This document shows, piece by piece, positions 40,687 through 50,074 of a stretch of 64,000 bases of DNA (its first letter is position 1; every line of letters begins with the position of its first letter). Under the pieces are notes generated by a model. It had not been told where the DNA came from and made no database searches. It worked only from the letters and a program-made list of their open reading frames with translations. This DNA comes from CAXXIC01 sp049315325 (lineage in GTDB: Bacteria > Bacteroidota > Bacteroidia > Bacteroidales > UBA7332): NCBI GenBank assembly GCA_049315325.1, contig JBMOKJ010000002.1, positions 372,001-436,000 on the forward strand, read 5' to 3'. A program made the position numbers and the translations under genes.

Positions 40687-41481
40687 ATGAAAAAAATAGT
40701 CTATTTTGGAGTTCTAGCAATATTGTTTAGTGCTTGCAGTAGTGTTCCTTTGACCGGAAGGAAACAGATCCTTTTGGTAAGTGAGCAAGAGGTTTTATCG
40801 CTTAGTAGTCAGTCTTTTACGGACTATATGAAAACAGCAGTGCCTTCTACTAATAAAACGAATACGGCTTTGGTCGTTAAAGTTGGTAAGAAAATGGCAG
40901 CAGTTGTCGAGGCCTATCTCAAAAGTAATGGAATGGAAGCCGAAGTTGCAAATTTTGCGTGGGAATTCCATTTGGTAAAAGATTCCACTGCTAATGCATT
41001 TTGTATGCCAGGTGGAAAGATTGTTGTAAACGAAGGCATTTTGCCAATTACTAAAAATGAAACGGGACTTGCCGTCGTTTTAGGCCACGAAATTGCGCAT
41101 GCAATAGCAAAACACAGCAATGAGCGGATGAGCCAGCAGATGTTGGCACAATATGGAGGTGCCGTGCTAGGTGCTGCAATGTCGGGAAGCACACAACAAA
41201 AGCAACAAATGGCACAAACAGTTTATGGACTTGGTGCTCAGTTTGGTGTAATGCTACCATTCTCGCGGAAACAAGAATCAGAAGCTGATAAGATGGGTCT
41301 GATTTTCTTGGCTATGGCGCAATATGATCCAAATGAGGCGATTAAATTTTGGGAACGTATGTCGGAGATGAGTGGTGGTCAAAAACCGTTGGAGTTTATG
41401 AGCACACACCCTTCGGATGAAACTCGAATTGCGAACATCAAAAAAAGTATTCCTGAAGCGCAGAAATATCTGAAGAAATAA
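40687..41481 (+). CDS. M48 family metalloprotease lipoprotein (LoiP/YcaL-like)
   Basis: A 264-residue exported protease. The lipobox FSAC makes Cys17 the lipidated residue. The catalytic HEIAH is at 134-138, followed by the third zinc ligand in RKQESEADKMG. MPGGKIVVNEGIL and STHPSDETRI complete the family signature. Such periplasmic proteases probably degrade misfolded or surplus outer-membrane proteins. The small gap to dnaX (23 bases) and to murF (18 bases) suggests shared transcription. Confidence 0.93.
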   Translation: MKKIVYFGVLAILFSACSSVPLTGRKQILLVSEQEVLSLSSQSFTDYMKTAVPSTNKTNTALVVKVGKKMAAVVEAYLKSNGMEAEVANFAWEFHLVKDSTANAFCMPGGKIVVNEGILPITKNETGLAVVLGHEIAHAIAKHSNERMSQQMLAQYGGAVLGAAMSGSTQQKQQMAQTVYGLGAQFGVMLPFSRKQESEADKMGLIFLAMAQYDPNEAIKFWERMSEMSGGQKPLEFMSTHPSDETRIANIKKSIPEAQKYLKK

Positions 41482-41499
41482 TATCACATTGAATTTAGA

Positions 41500-42783
41500 A
41501 TGACAATCCAAGAGATTTATAACATCTATTTGAAACATCCTGTAGTAACCACAGACAGCCGAAATTGTCCTGACGGTTCGATTTTTATTGCATTAAAAGG
41601 GGATAGTTTTAATGGAAACTTATTTGCAAAGCAGGCAATTGAAAAAGGATGTGCCTACGCTTTTGTGGACGAACAGGTTTATGCCGATGGGAATCGAATT
41701 TTGTATGTTGACGATTGCCTAACGATGCTTCAAAAGCTTGCTAATTGGCATAGACGACAACTAACTATCCCGATTATTGGAATAACTGGCACCAATGGAA
41801 AAACGACGACTAAAGAGTTGACTTCCGCTGTGCTGGCAAGTAAATTTAATGTGCTCTTTACACAAGGAAACTTGAATAATCACATCGGCGTTCCACTCAC
41901 ACTGCTGAAAATAAATAAGCAACACGAAATTGCAGTTATTGAAATGGGTGCAAATCATCAGGGTGAAATAAAATTTCTATCTGAAATTGCAGAACCCAAT
42001 TTTGGATTGATTACAAATGTGGGGAAGGCACACCTAGAGGGATTTGGATCTTTCGAAGGAGTGATTAAAACCAAAACTGAACTGTATGAATTCGTGAAAA
42101 GAACAAATAGCACGCTTTTCATTCACAACGAAAACCCATATTTGATGCCAAAAGCCAAAGGCATTTCGCAAATATTGTATGGAGAGACCGACGGATTGTT
42201 TGTGTCAGGAAAAATGGTGGCAAATAACCCATATCTTTCGTTTGAATGGAGCCACGATGGAAATCAACATTTCGTCCAGACTCAACTTATTGGCGGTTAT
42301 AATTTGATGAACGCACTGGCTGCTACAGCAATTGGTTTGAATTTTGGAGTCACACCCAAAGACGTTTGTGCTGCTATCGAAGAATACACTCCTCAAAACA
42401 ACCGTTCGCAATTGACTAAGACAGAGCGAAACAGTCTTGTCGTTGACGCTTATAATGCCAATCCATCGAGTATGCTGGTAGCGATTACCAATTTTGGAGA
42501 GATGCAAGTCGAGTCAAAAGTGATGATTTTAGGCGATATGCGCGAATTGGGTGAAAGTAGCGAAATGGAGCATCAAAAAGTGGTAGATCTGATTTCTACA
42601 TTTACTTTTGATGACGTTTTGCTTTGTGGAGAGCATTTTGGTAAAACAAAGCACAATTTCAAATCATTTGCAAATACCGATTTATTGATAGAATTTTTAC
42701 AAAAGCAACAAATAGAAAATAGTTGTGTGTTAATAAAGGGATCACGCGGAATGCGACTCGAAAAGTGTATTCCACTTTTTTAA
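41500..42783 (+). CDS. murF: UDP-N-acetylmuramoyl-tripeptide--D-alanyl-D-alanine ligase
   Basis: A 427-residue Mur ligase. The N-terminal domain begins with TTDSRNCPDGSIFIALKG. The ATP-binding GITGTNGKTTT is followed by NLNNHIGVPLTLL and EMGANHQGEI, both typical of MurF. The C-terminal part has VVDAYNANPSSM and LGDMRELGESS. It adds D-Ala-D-Ala to the UDP-MurNAc-tripeptide in the cytoplasm, the last soluble step of peptidoglycan monomer synthesis. It lies apart from other mur genes. A weak 5-base hairpin (AAGCC/GGCTT) just after the stop may end it before the convergent tsaE. Confidence 0.95.
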   Translation: MTIQEIYNIYLKHPVVTTDSRNCPDGSIFIALKGDSFNGNLFAKQAIEKGCAYAFVDEQVYADGNRILYVDDCLTMLQKLANWHRRQLTIPIIGITGTNGKTTTKELTSAVLASKFNVLFTQGNLNNHIGVPLTLLKINKQHEIAVIEMGANHQGEIKFLSEIAEPNFGLITNVGKAHLEGFGSFEGVIKTKTELYEFVKRTNSTLFIHNENPYLMPKAKGISQILYGETDGLFVSGKMVANNPYLSFEWSHDGNQHFVQTQLIGGYNLMNALAATAIGLNFGVTPKDVCAAIEEYTPQNNRSQLTKTERNSLVVDAYNANPSSMLVAITNFGEMQVESKVMILGDMRELGESSEMEHQKVVDLISTFTFDDVLLCGEHFGKTKHNFKSFANTDLLIEFLQKQQIENSCVLIKGSRGMRLEKCIPLF

Positions 42784-42819
42784 GCCATTGATATTTAGGC
42801 TTCTGCGCCGAATTTTTTC

Positions 42820-43230
42820 TTAGAACGAAACTACTCTTGGTCCATTCTCTATTTCTTTGATTGAAACAGAAATGCAGTCTCCAGGTAGCAAATCGGTAAT
42901 CTTTTCTGGCCATTCGATAAAGCAGATTGCACCGCTGTAGAAATAGTCTTCATACCCAAAATCGTAGGCCTCTTCTATTTTATTTATTCGATAGAAATCG
43001 AAGTGATAGATTAATTCACCGCTATTTGACCTGTATTCATTGACAATCGCAAATGTTGGTGAATTAATTACATCTTCTACTCCAAGTTCTTCACAGATTG
43101 CTTTAATAAATGTTGTCTTGCCAGCACCCATTTCTCCATAAAAGGCAAAAACAGTGTTGTCGCCCATTGCGTTAATGAATGTTCTTGCGGCTTCTCTTAT
43201 GTTTGTTAAATCAGTAATTTCAATATTCAT
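42820..43230 (-). CDS. tsaE: tRNA threonylcarbamoyladenosine biosynthesis ATPase TsaE
   Basis: A 136-residue ATPase. The P-loop GEMGAGKTT (about 30-38) is followed by SPTFAIVNEY and HFDFYRI, and the late FIEWPEKI motif is diagnostic. It works with TsaB and TsaD to make the t6A base of ANN-decoding tRNAs, driving turnover of the TsaBD complex. It starts 1 base after the porX stop codon, so the two are co-transcribed; neither tsaB nor tsaD is in this window. Adjacency to porX is a recurrent Bacteroidota arrangement in my recollection. Confidence 0.93.
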   Translation of the reverse strand: MNIEITDLTNIREAARTFINAMGDNTVFAFYGEMGAGKTTFIKAICEELGVEDVINSPTFAIVNEYRSNSGELIYHFDFYRINKIEEAYDFGYEDYFYSGAICFIEWPEKITDLLPGDCISVSIKEIENGPRVVSF

Positions 43231-43231
43231 T

Positions 43232-44779
43232 TTATTTTGGCTCTAACGTGATAAATGGGATAAGCATCTCTTCCATCGAAATACCACCATGTTGGAACGT
43301 GTTCTTAAAATATCCAGCGTAATAGTTGTAATTATTTGGGTAGGCAAAGAAATCGTCATTCATCGCGAAAATATAAGATGAACTCAGATTTGGAGCCGGC
43401 AGCCCATATTTCTCAGGATTTTTGATTTCAAATACTTGCTTGGGATTGTAGTTTAGATTCTTCCCAACCTTGTAGCGTAAATTAGTATTTGTATTTCTGT
43501 CCCCAACTACCTTTATCGGGTTTTCTACTCTTATTGTGCCATGATCGGTGGTTAGCACCACCTTATATTCCCTTTCTGCCAAAAGTCGGAATAGATCTGC
43601 AGTTGATGAGTGCTTGAACCACGATTCGGTTAATGAACGATAGGCAGCTTCTGACGAAGCCAGTTCGCGAATCATCTTCGATTCGGTACGTGCATGCGAA
43701 AGCATATCGATGAAGTTGAGAACAACAACATTCAATTGGCTTTTCTCAAATTCAGCAAAATTCTGAATCATCTTTTCGCCAAATTGAGAATCATTCACTT
43801 TATGGTAAGAAAATGAGTAGTTTTTGCGATATCTATCGAGTTGAGTTTGAATAAGTGGAGCTTCGTTTAGGTTTTTCCCTTCCTCTTCTTCCTCGTCTAC
43901 CCAAAGTTGTGGAAACATTTTCTGAATTTGAAGTGGCATCAACCCTGAAAAAATGGCATTTCGAGCGTATTGAGTAGCCGTTGGCAAAATTCCGTAATAA
44001 AGCTCTTCGTCGAAGTTGAAATATTCAGAAAGCATCTTTTTAACGACATACCATTGATCCAATCTGAAGTTGTCAATCAAGATGAAAAAAACCTTTTCTC
44101 CATCTTCAAGAATAGGGAATACCCGTCTTTTGAATAGGTCGGGACTCATCATCGGACGGCTGTCGGGATTGAGGATCCAGTTTTCGTAGTGATTCTTGAT
44201 GAATTTTGCAAAAGTGGTGTTTGCCTCTTTCTTTTGCATTTTTAGCAAGTCATCCATTTTGTTTGTGGTCTCTTCTAGCTCAAGTTCCCAATAAACAAGT
44301 TTTTTGTAGACCATCATCCAGTCGAAATAGGTAGTCGATTCGTTTATTTGAACGCCAATTTTATTGAATTCTTGCTGATAATTCGTTGTCGTTGTTTCTG
44401 AGACGATCTCTTTTTTATGAACATACTTCTTTATGCTCATCAATATTTGATTTGGATTGACTGGTTTTATCAAGTAGTCGGCAATTTTGCTGCCAATTGC
44501 TTGATTCATAATGTTTTCCTCTTCGCTTTTTGTTATCATAACCACTGGAACCGAGGGATTTATACCTTTAATGAGAGTTAGTGTTTCGAGTCCGCTAAGT
44601 CCCGGCATATTCTCATCTAAAAAGATCATATCGAAATTCTGGTCGCGACATAAATCTATAGCATCTCTACCATTAGAGACAGCGCTCACATCATACCCTT
44701 TTTCTTCCAGAAAGAAGATGTAAGGCTTGAGTAGTTCAATTTCGTCGTCAACCCAAAGTAAACGATCTTTTTTTGCCAT
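43232..44779 (-). CDS. porX: PorX: response regulator fused to PglZ phosphatase domain
   Basis: A 515-residue protein. The N-terminal receiver domain has Asp11-Asp12 and phosphoacceptor Asp55 in FLDENMPG, with VVMIT and LIKPVNP at the other conserved positions. The C-terminal two-thirds is a PglZ-type alkaline-phosphatase-fold domain with ILIDNFRLDQW, VVVLNFIDMLSHAR and TTDHGTIRV. PorX controls expression and assembly of the type IX secretion system together with a PorY-type kinase, not seen here. The upstream non-ATG start (44851) would add 24 residues. The ATG at 44779 gives the conserved MAKKDRLLWVDDE start. Confidence 0.95.
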   Translation of the reverse strand: MAKKDRLLWVDDEIELLKPYIFFLEEKGYDVSAVSNGRDAIDLCRDQNFDMIFLDENMPGLSGLETLTLIKGINPSVPVVMITKSEEENIMNQAIGSKIADYLIKPVNPNQILMSIKKYVHKKEIVSETTTTNYQQEFNKIGVQINESTTYFDWMMVYKKLVYWELELEETTNKMDDLLKMQKKEANTTFAKFIKNHYENWILNPDSRPMMSPDLFKRRVFPILEDGEKVFFILIDNFRLDQWYVVKKMLSEYFNFDEELYYGILPTATQYARNAIFSGLMPLQIQKMFPQLWVDEEEEEGKNLNEAPLIQTQLDRYRKNYSFSYHKVNDSQFGEKMIQNFAEFEKSQLNVVVLNFIDMLSHARTESKMIRELASSEAAYRSLTESWFKHSSTADLFRLLAEREYKVVLTTDHGTIRVENPIKVVGDRNTNTNLRYKVGKNLNYNPKQVFEIKNPEKYGLPAPNLSSSYIFAMNDDFFAYPNNYNYYAGYFKNTFQHGGISMEEMLIPFITLEPK

Positions 44780-44804
44780 AATTTTAATTTGTTTGTTGAT
44801 GATT

Positions 44805-47546
44805 CTATTTTTTTGGAAAGTTCTTATCAAAGAATGTAAAATACTCTTCAAATGTTCTCCCTTTTAACAGACTTTCGAAATTTTTCTGCGAGATAAGCAC
44901 TGTTTTTAGATTTTTTGGAAGTCTGTTCGCAATTCCTTTTTCTCCAAATAGTCGAGTTCGGTAAATATCAACCTCTTCATACGAGGCAAATCCACTGACC
45001 TTTAGCAAGCCAATACCTTGAAGTGGAAGCATATTGAAATCGAAATCGCGAATTGCAAAATTTGTAAAGTTAAACCCAGCCACTTCATACAACAGCTGAT
45101 TGTTGTACGTCGAATCCTCGGGAAAAACAAATAGCATAAAATGTGGAGAGAGCTTGTCCACCGTAAATTCAGCAACTTTATCTACAGGTTTTCCTGTGTC
45201 GATGCCTTTGCTTGATATTTTCGAATTCCAAATGTTGTTGTCTACAGATTGGCCACTTAATTGTTTCCCTTGAGCTAAATTTTGCATCATTGAGCCAGCA
45301 AGGGTTGATACATCTGCATTCGGATATTTATCAAGGATTTCTGCTAATGCTTTCTTGAATTCATCGGTTTTTTTATCAGATAATAGGCAAAGAGCATCTA
45401 AAAATGCAAATTTTGGAAGCAGTTTTGAAAGCGGATGTTTCTCTTTTACGAAAGTGTAATTTTCAGCGACGTTTTTTAAATTATTATTCAGAAAATCAGA
45501 ATACGTTTTTTGATAAAGGATTTCAATCTCACTTTTTTTATTCAGATAGTTTTGAATGAAGTTTGGGTCGGATAAAGCGATTGCATATTTGTTTTCAGGG
45601 AATTCTGAAATTAATTTTGCCTTATACTTGTCAGAAAGTGATGTGTTATTTGTTTGTTGTCCAATTAGATAGGTGTTGTAATAGACGTCTACTTTGTTTT
45701 TCGATTTTGGATAACGTTGCAGCAGCTCATCGAAAGTTGAGATGGCTAATGGGAAATCTTCCAATCTGTTTTTATAGACTAAGGCCATATTATACAACCC
45801 GTCGTTGATAATTTCATTTGCATTCGCGATATCTTCATCAGTCGATGGCAGTTGTTGCAAATAGAATTGAGGTTGTTTTGGGTCTGAGACTTTATTCGTT
45901 ACCGTAGTGTCTTTTTTTGTAGCGTCATTTTTAGCGTCATTACCTGCTTTCTCGGTATTTGAGTCGAAATTAAACGAATTCTTATTTCTTCTTCTCCAAT
46001 TGTCCTCCAATTTGCGGCTACCCCATTTACCTAAAAAGTCGGTCTTGCCCTTAGTAACACTCGCCGTATTGTAAAAATACCATGATTTATCACCATTCAA
46101 ATTTGGCATTGAAGGAGATTTTATGGCTGAATTATTGAAGTCTTCAGGGCGCTCACTGTTGCGGGCAGCTTGTTCCATCATCAATCGTTCTTTTTCAGCT
46201 TCTTTTTTCTCTTCAGCTTCTTTTTTCTCTATTTGAGCAATGATTTTCTTAACAGCCTCTAGTTTCTCTTTTTCAGGCAGTGCGCTTAAATAAAGAAGGC
46301 TATCTTGCAAGTGAACGTTTTGATATTGAGTAATCAATTCGTCAAGTGCGTCCGAACGTTTAGAGAGACGAGTGTAATCGGGATTTTCTTTACCAATAAC
46401 CGATATTGCTTCGCTATAACAAGGTTGAGCTTCTTGGTATTTGCGAATTTTAAAGTATAAATCTCCAAGTTTAATCTGTGTTAACGCCTTTTGATTGATG
46501 TTTTTATCCGATTTCTTGATAGAAATTATGTAGTTTTTGATGGCTTCGGTTGTATCTTTTTTATTCAAATAGATGTTGCCAATTGCGTAGTGTAATTGAT
46601 CAAGGTACTCCTTGTTTTTTGCTTTTTTCGTCAAACTAATTAATTTCCGAAGCACATTTGATGTGTTTTCATTGTTGACACATTCTGTCTGTTTGATGCG
46701 TGCTGTAAACTCCGTCTCATAGGGCGGTGAAAATTTTATGACCTTGTCGTAAGCTTTGTATGCTTCGTCTAAATTTCCGGCTTGTTGATAAATTTGACCA
46801 AGAAGAAAGTTATGCCTATATTTTTGAACTTTGTTGTTTTCGCTCAAAATGGATTGTTGTAAAAATGGGATTGCTTGTTCGGCTTGTCCTTGTTTCAATA
46901 AAATATCGGCATTCGCTTGATTCCACAACGCTTTATTGGCACTGTTTAAATCCGCTAATTTTACTTTGTGAAGAGCATCTTCAGCTTCGTAAAGCCAATT
47001 GAGTTCAGCTAAGCATCTTGCACCCCAGATTTGTGCTTCGAGAACTACTTGAGGTAGGTTTCTGAAATGGCGAACAATATACCCAAAAGTCGAAGAAGCT
47101 GCCATGAAATCTCCTTTGTAAAATTGAGCTTGTGCAAGCAAACGCCACGCATTATGTAAATATGGGTTGTATTCCTCTGTTTGAATCCATTTTTGGTATT
47201 GCAAAGAGCCTTTTGTTCCGTTGAATTCTGGTTTTGTTTTAATAGAATGGAGTCTGATTGCTTTTTGGCATTTCTCGATAGTTCGATCAAACTCGCTATT
47301 CATCTGACCTTTCGCTTTGCTAATAGGATGAATTGGAAGCAGTTGTGTGAAGTTTTCTGAATAATTCTGAAGTTGAGTATTCGCTGCTTTGTCAAAACTT
47401 CTGTCGCCATTAAAATAGACATTGAATCTCGTAGTTAATCCTTGATAGAACCTCGATGCTGAGTTATTCTTTTGTGTAGAGCAACTCATTAAAAGTGCAA
47501 TAAAGATAAGGTAAGCTATTGGATTATGTAGTCTAAATTTCTTCAA
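44805..47546 (-). CDS. porW: PorW/SprE-like TPR lipoprotein of the type IX secretion system
   Basis: A 913-residue lipoprotein. The signal peptide ends in LLMSC, making Cys22 the lipidated residue. Tetratricopeptide repeats span roughly residues 100-400, and another TPR-like stretch with charged linkers follows from 560 to 760. SRFYQGLTTRFNVYFNG is typical of PorW/SprE. It is an accessory protein of type IX secretion and gliding. The start is a TTG, because an in-frame stop (TAA) lies only four codons upstream and the first ATG would cut the signal peptide. It ends 25 bases before porX, so the two T9SS-related genes are probably co-transcribed. Confidence 0.9.
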   Translation of the reverse strand: MKKFRLHNPIAYLIFIALLMSCSTQKNNSASRFYQGLTTRFNVYFNGDRSFDKAANTQLQNYSENFTQLLPIHPISKAKGQMNSEFDRTIEKCQKAIRLHSIKTKPEFNGTKGSLQYQKWIQTEEYNPYLHNAWRLLAQAQFYKGDFMAASSTFGYIVRHFRNLPQVVLEAQIWGARCLAELNWLYEAEDALHKVKLADLNSANKALWNQANADILLKQGQAEQAIPFLQQSILSENNKVQKYRHNFLLGQIYQQAGNLDEAYKAYDKVIKFSPPYETEFTARIKQTECVNNENTSNVLRKLISLTKKAKNKEYLDQLHYAIGNIYLNKKDTTEAIKNYIISIKKSDKNINQKALTQIKLGDLYFKIRKYQEAQPCYSEAISVIGKENPDYTRLSKRSDALDELITQYQNVHLQDSLLYLSALPEKEKLEAVKKIIAQIEKKEAEEKKEAEKERLMMEQAARNSERPEDFNNSAIKSPSMPNLNGDKSWYFYNTASVTKGKTDFLGKWGSRKLEDNWRRRNKNSFNFDSNTEKAGNDAKNDATKKDTTVTNKVSDPKQPQFYLQQLPSTDEDIANANEIINDGLYNMALVYKNRLEDFPLAISTFDELLQRYPKSKNKVDVYYNTYLIGQQTNNTSLSDKYKAKLISEFPENKYAIALSDPNFIQNYLNKKSEIEILYQKTYSDFLNNNLKNVAENYTFVKEKHPLSKLLPKFAFLDALCLLSDKKTDEFKKALAEILDKYPNADVSTLAGSMMQNLAQGKQLSGQSVDNNIWNSKISSKGIDTGKPVDKVAEFTVDKLSPHFMLFVFPEDSTYNNQLLYEVAGFNFTNFAIRDFDFNMLPLQGIGLLKVSGFASYEEVDIYRTRLFGEKGIANRLPKNLKTVLISQKNFESLLKGRTFEEYFTFFDKNFPKK

Positions 47547-47604
47547 AGGAACCGGGTTTTATTATTAAACATTAATCTGGTACAAATATTGTAGCTTAAT
47601 TGTG

Positions 47605-47612
47605 CAAACTTA
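47605..47612 (-). promoter_or_regulatory. Possible -7 element for porW
   Basis: On the minus strand TAAGTTTG matches TAnnTTTG, about 60 bases before the TTG start. There is no clear -33 TTG at the expected distance, so this is tentative. Confidence 0.3.
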
Positions 47613-47813
47613 CACAAATTTGAGCAAATTATGATTTGTTTCAATAAAAGTTGAGTGGTGTGCTTTGTGAAATTTGTATAATTCACTTCGATGCTTTTGT
47701 CCTTAACATTCAAATGACTATTATTGCATAGTAAAAAATTCCCTAAAGTCGACTGAATCAAGATTTTCGGATTTTTTACGAATTTAAGGAAAGTGATTAT
47801 TGCCTGAAATCGT

Positions 47814-47821
47814 TATCTTTG
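47814..47821 (+). promoter_or_regulatory. Putative -7 element for the amidase gene
   Basis: TATCTTTG matches TAnnTTTG exactly, 14 bases upstream of the ATG at 47836. No -33 TTG is present at the expected distance. The short distance would leave a leader of only a few bases. Confidence 0.4.
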
Positions 47822-47835
47822 CGCAAAACTGACTT

Positions 47836-48963
47836 ATGAGAGGTTCTTCTTTCAATCAAATAAAATCATTTACAACCCTTTTTTGTCTAATTTCACTAGT
47901 TTTTGTTAGTGTTAATGCACAGACTTTCAAAGTGATCATTGATGCAGGGCATGGAGGCAAAGACCCCGGTGCTATCGGTGCTATTACGAAAGAAAAAGAC
48001 ATCAACTTGGGGGTTGCGTTAGCTTTGGGTGAAATGATTTCGGAGAAGCAACCAGACGTGAAAGTGATTTATACGCGCGACGCCGATTTTTTTGTTGAGC
48101 TACAAGAACGTGCAAATATAGCTAACCGTTCTAAAGCTCAACTGTTTATCTCTATTCATACAAACTCTGCAAAAAGTCACGAAGCTCGTGGAACAGAGAC
48201 TTACACCATGGGATTGCGTCGCTCTAACGAAAATCTTGAAGTTGCAAAAAGAGAAAACTCGGTAATTTTGCTAGAAGATAACTACAAAGTGAAATACGAA
48301 GGTTTTGATCCTACTTCTTCCGAATCATACATCATGTTTGAATTGTTGCACGACAGATTTATTGAACAAAGTATATCGATGGCTTCCGCTGTACAAAAGG
48401 AATTTAGAGACGCTAGTTGTTTGGATAGGGGAGTCCGTCAAGATGTTTTCTTGGTTTTACGAAATACAGGGATGCCAAGTGTTTTGGTCGAAGTTGGTTA
48501 CATTTCTAACCCTACCGAAGAGGTATTTCTGCACTCGAAAGCAGGACAGCAAAAACTTGCAAGTTGTGTCTATTCTGCCTTTTGTCAGTTTAAACGTAAT
48601 TTCGATAATAGACAAGGTCGTCAGGTTTCTGCTCCAGCAATAAAACCTGTAACAGTTACAGAAAAGAGAGATACGGTTGAAATACCCAAAACGGTAACGG
48701 TGAAAAACCAAACCACTTCTGCTGAAATAGTCTATAAAATTCAAATTTTGGCGAGTCCAACAACATTATCCACTAAATCGGCACAATTTAAAGGTCTCAG
48801 TCCTGTTGAAGTGTTTGAAGAGAAGGGAATGCATAAATATACTTATGGATCGACGACAGATTTGAAAGAGGCTAAAGCCATTCAAAAAGAAATTTCAACA
48901 AAATTCAAAGGCTGCTTTATCGTTGGTTTTAAAGATGGAGTAAAGGTTTTAACTCAATTTTGA
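47836..48963 (+). CDS. N-acetylmuramoyl-L-alanine amidase (Amidase_3) with SPOR-like C-terminal domain
   Basis: A 375-residue exported cell-wall hydrolase. A signal peptide ends near VNAQ. The catalytic domain has DAGHGGKDPG (zinc His), KEKDINLG (Glu), FISIHTNSA (His) and LVEVGYIS (Glu). After a linker rich in Val, Thr and Lys, the last 75 residues resemble a SPOR domain (VYKIQILASP, YKYTYG-like and KGCFIVGFKDG), which binds septal peptidoglycan. It separates daughter cells by cleaving the amide between MurNAc and L-Ala. It is followed by an MCE gene 19 bases downstream, an arrangement seen in other Bacteroidota. Confidence 0.93.
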   Translation: MRGSSFNQIKSFTTLFCLISLVFVSVNAQTFKVIIDAGHGGKDPGAIGAITKEKDINLGVALALGEMISEKQPDVKVIYTRDADFFVELQERANIANRSKAQLFISIHTNSAKSHEARGTETYTMGLRRSNENLEVAKRENSVILLEDNYKVKYEGFDPTSSESYIMFELLHDRFIEQSISMASAVQKEFRDASCLDRGVRQDVFLVLRNTGMPSVLVEVGYISNPTEEVFLHSKAGQQKLASCVYSAFCQFKRNFDNRQGRQVSAPAIKPVTVTEKRDTVEIPKTVTVKNQTTSAEIVYKIQILASPTTLSTKSAQFKGLSPVEVFEEKGMHKYTYGSTTDLKEAKAIQKEISTKFKGCFIVGFKDGVKVLTQF

Positions 48964-48982
48964 AAAGAAATAATTTACAAAT

Positions 48983-49873
48983 ATGAAAAAGTTTACAAAA
49001 GAGGTAAAGATTGCGTTAGTTTCTATTTTTAGTTTGTTTTTACTCTATTATGGGATTAACTATTTGAAGGGAGTAAATTTGCTTAAACCAGCAAACTACT
49101 ACTATCTTGTTTTGCACAATATATCAGGTCTAACAGTTTCTAGTCCAGTGTATGTAGATGGATTTAAGGCTGGATTAGTTCGATCATTCGAATACGAATA
49201 CGAACATCCAGGAAATATCATCGTAGAGATTTCAATGGATAAAAAAATGAAAATTGCAGAAGGCTCAACGGCGCTCTACAAAGGCGATTTATTAGGAACT
49301 GCAGCTATCGAATTGCATCTGAATTTGGAGGGAACTCAATTTCATCAACCAGGTGATACATTGCCTACAACACAAACGAGGAATCTTATGAATACGTTCG
49401 AATACGAGCTGATGCCTAAGTTGACCCAGGTGATGTCGCGATTAGATACAGTGTTGACTGGTTTGCAAAAAGTTGTTGCCAATCCTGCGTTGAATCAGTC
49501 CATTGAAAATATTGCTTTTACGACGAATGAGCTAAATAAATCTTCACAAAACTTAAGTAAAATTATGAATAGTGATGTGCCAGTCATTGTAACCAATCTG
49601 AAGCAAGTTAGTGGAGACTTTTCAACTGTAAGCAGTAACTTGAAAAAAGTAGATTATGCCGCCGTTATGTCCTCTGCTGATAGTACTTTGAGCAATTTGA
49701 AATCTCTAACTAGACAATTGAATCAACCTGACAATACTATGGGATTACTCCTTCGAGACAGGGTGTTATACGACAGTTTATCGGCATCAGCATCAAGCGC
49801 AAATCGTCTCTTGATTGATTTAAAAGCACATCCAAAACGATATGTCCATTTTTCTATTTTTGGTAAAAAATAA
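48983..49873 (+). CDS. MCE/MlaD-family lipid transport protein
   Basis: A 296-residue inner-membrane anchored MCE protein. One N-terminal helix (about 10-27) leads to the MCE domain (NISGLTVSSPVYVDGFKAGLVRS, then KGDLLGTAAIELHL). The C-terminal half is a coiled-coil-like helical stretch. MlaD-type proteins form hexameric rings that move phospholipids between membranes. The partner permease and ATPase (MlaE, MlaF) are not encoded here. It is co-transcribed with the amidase. I see no additional MCE repeats. Confidence 0.92.
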   Translation: MKKFTKEVKIALVSIFSLFLLYYGINYLKGVNLLKPANYYYLVLHNISGLTVSSPVYVDGFKAGLVRSFEYEYEHPGNIIVEISMDKKMKIAEGSTALYKGDLLGTAAIELHLNLEGTQFHQPGDTLPTTQTRNLMNTFEYELMPKLTQVMSRLDTVLTGLQKVVANPALNQSIENIAFTTNELNKSSQNLSKIMNSDVPVIVTNLKQVSGDFSTVSSNLKKVDYAAVMSSADSTLSNLKSLTRQLNQPDNTMGLLLRDRVLYDSLSASASSANRLLIDLKAHPKRYVHFSIFGKK

Positions 49874-49940
49874 TTTATCTATTTAGAATTATTCTATATT
49901 ACTGATTCTGTCACAGATTTGTAATTATTTTGTAATAAAC

Positions 49941-49962
49941 AGCCTAATAATAGGGCTTTTTA
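49941..49962 (+). terminator. Weak terminator after the MCE gene
   Basis: A 4-5-base stem (AGCC with GGCT around TAATAATA) is followed by five Ts. It lies about 68 bases past the MCE stop. The short stem makes this tentative. Confidence 0.4.
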
Positions 49963-50050
49963 ATGAATTTTTTAAATTATGTTGTAAAACACAATTTTTT
50001 AAAATATAGCCTAATCCTTTGGTTTATAGGTAGATAATAATTTCAATGCT

Positions 50051-50074
50051 GGCCTTCTAAGTCTTTAGAAGGCT
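50051..50074 (+). terminator. Stem-loop before dnaA
   Basis: GCCTTCTAA (50052-50060) pairs perfectly with TTAGAAGGC (50065-50073) around GTCT, followed by a short T-rich stretch. It could end transcripts from the MCE operon or act in the dnaA leader. The distance of 133 bases to the dnaA ATG favours the former. Confidence 0.6.
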
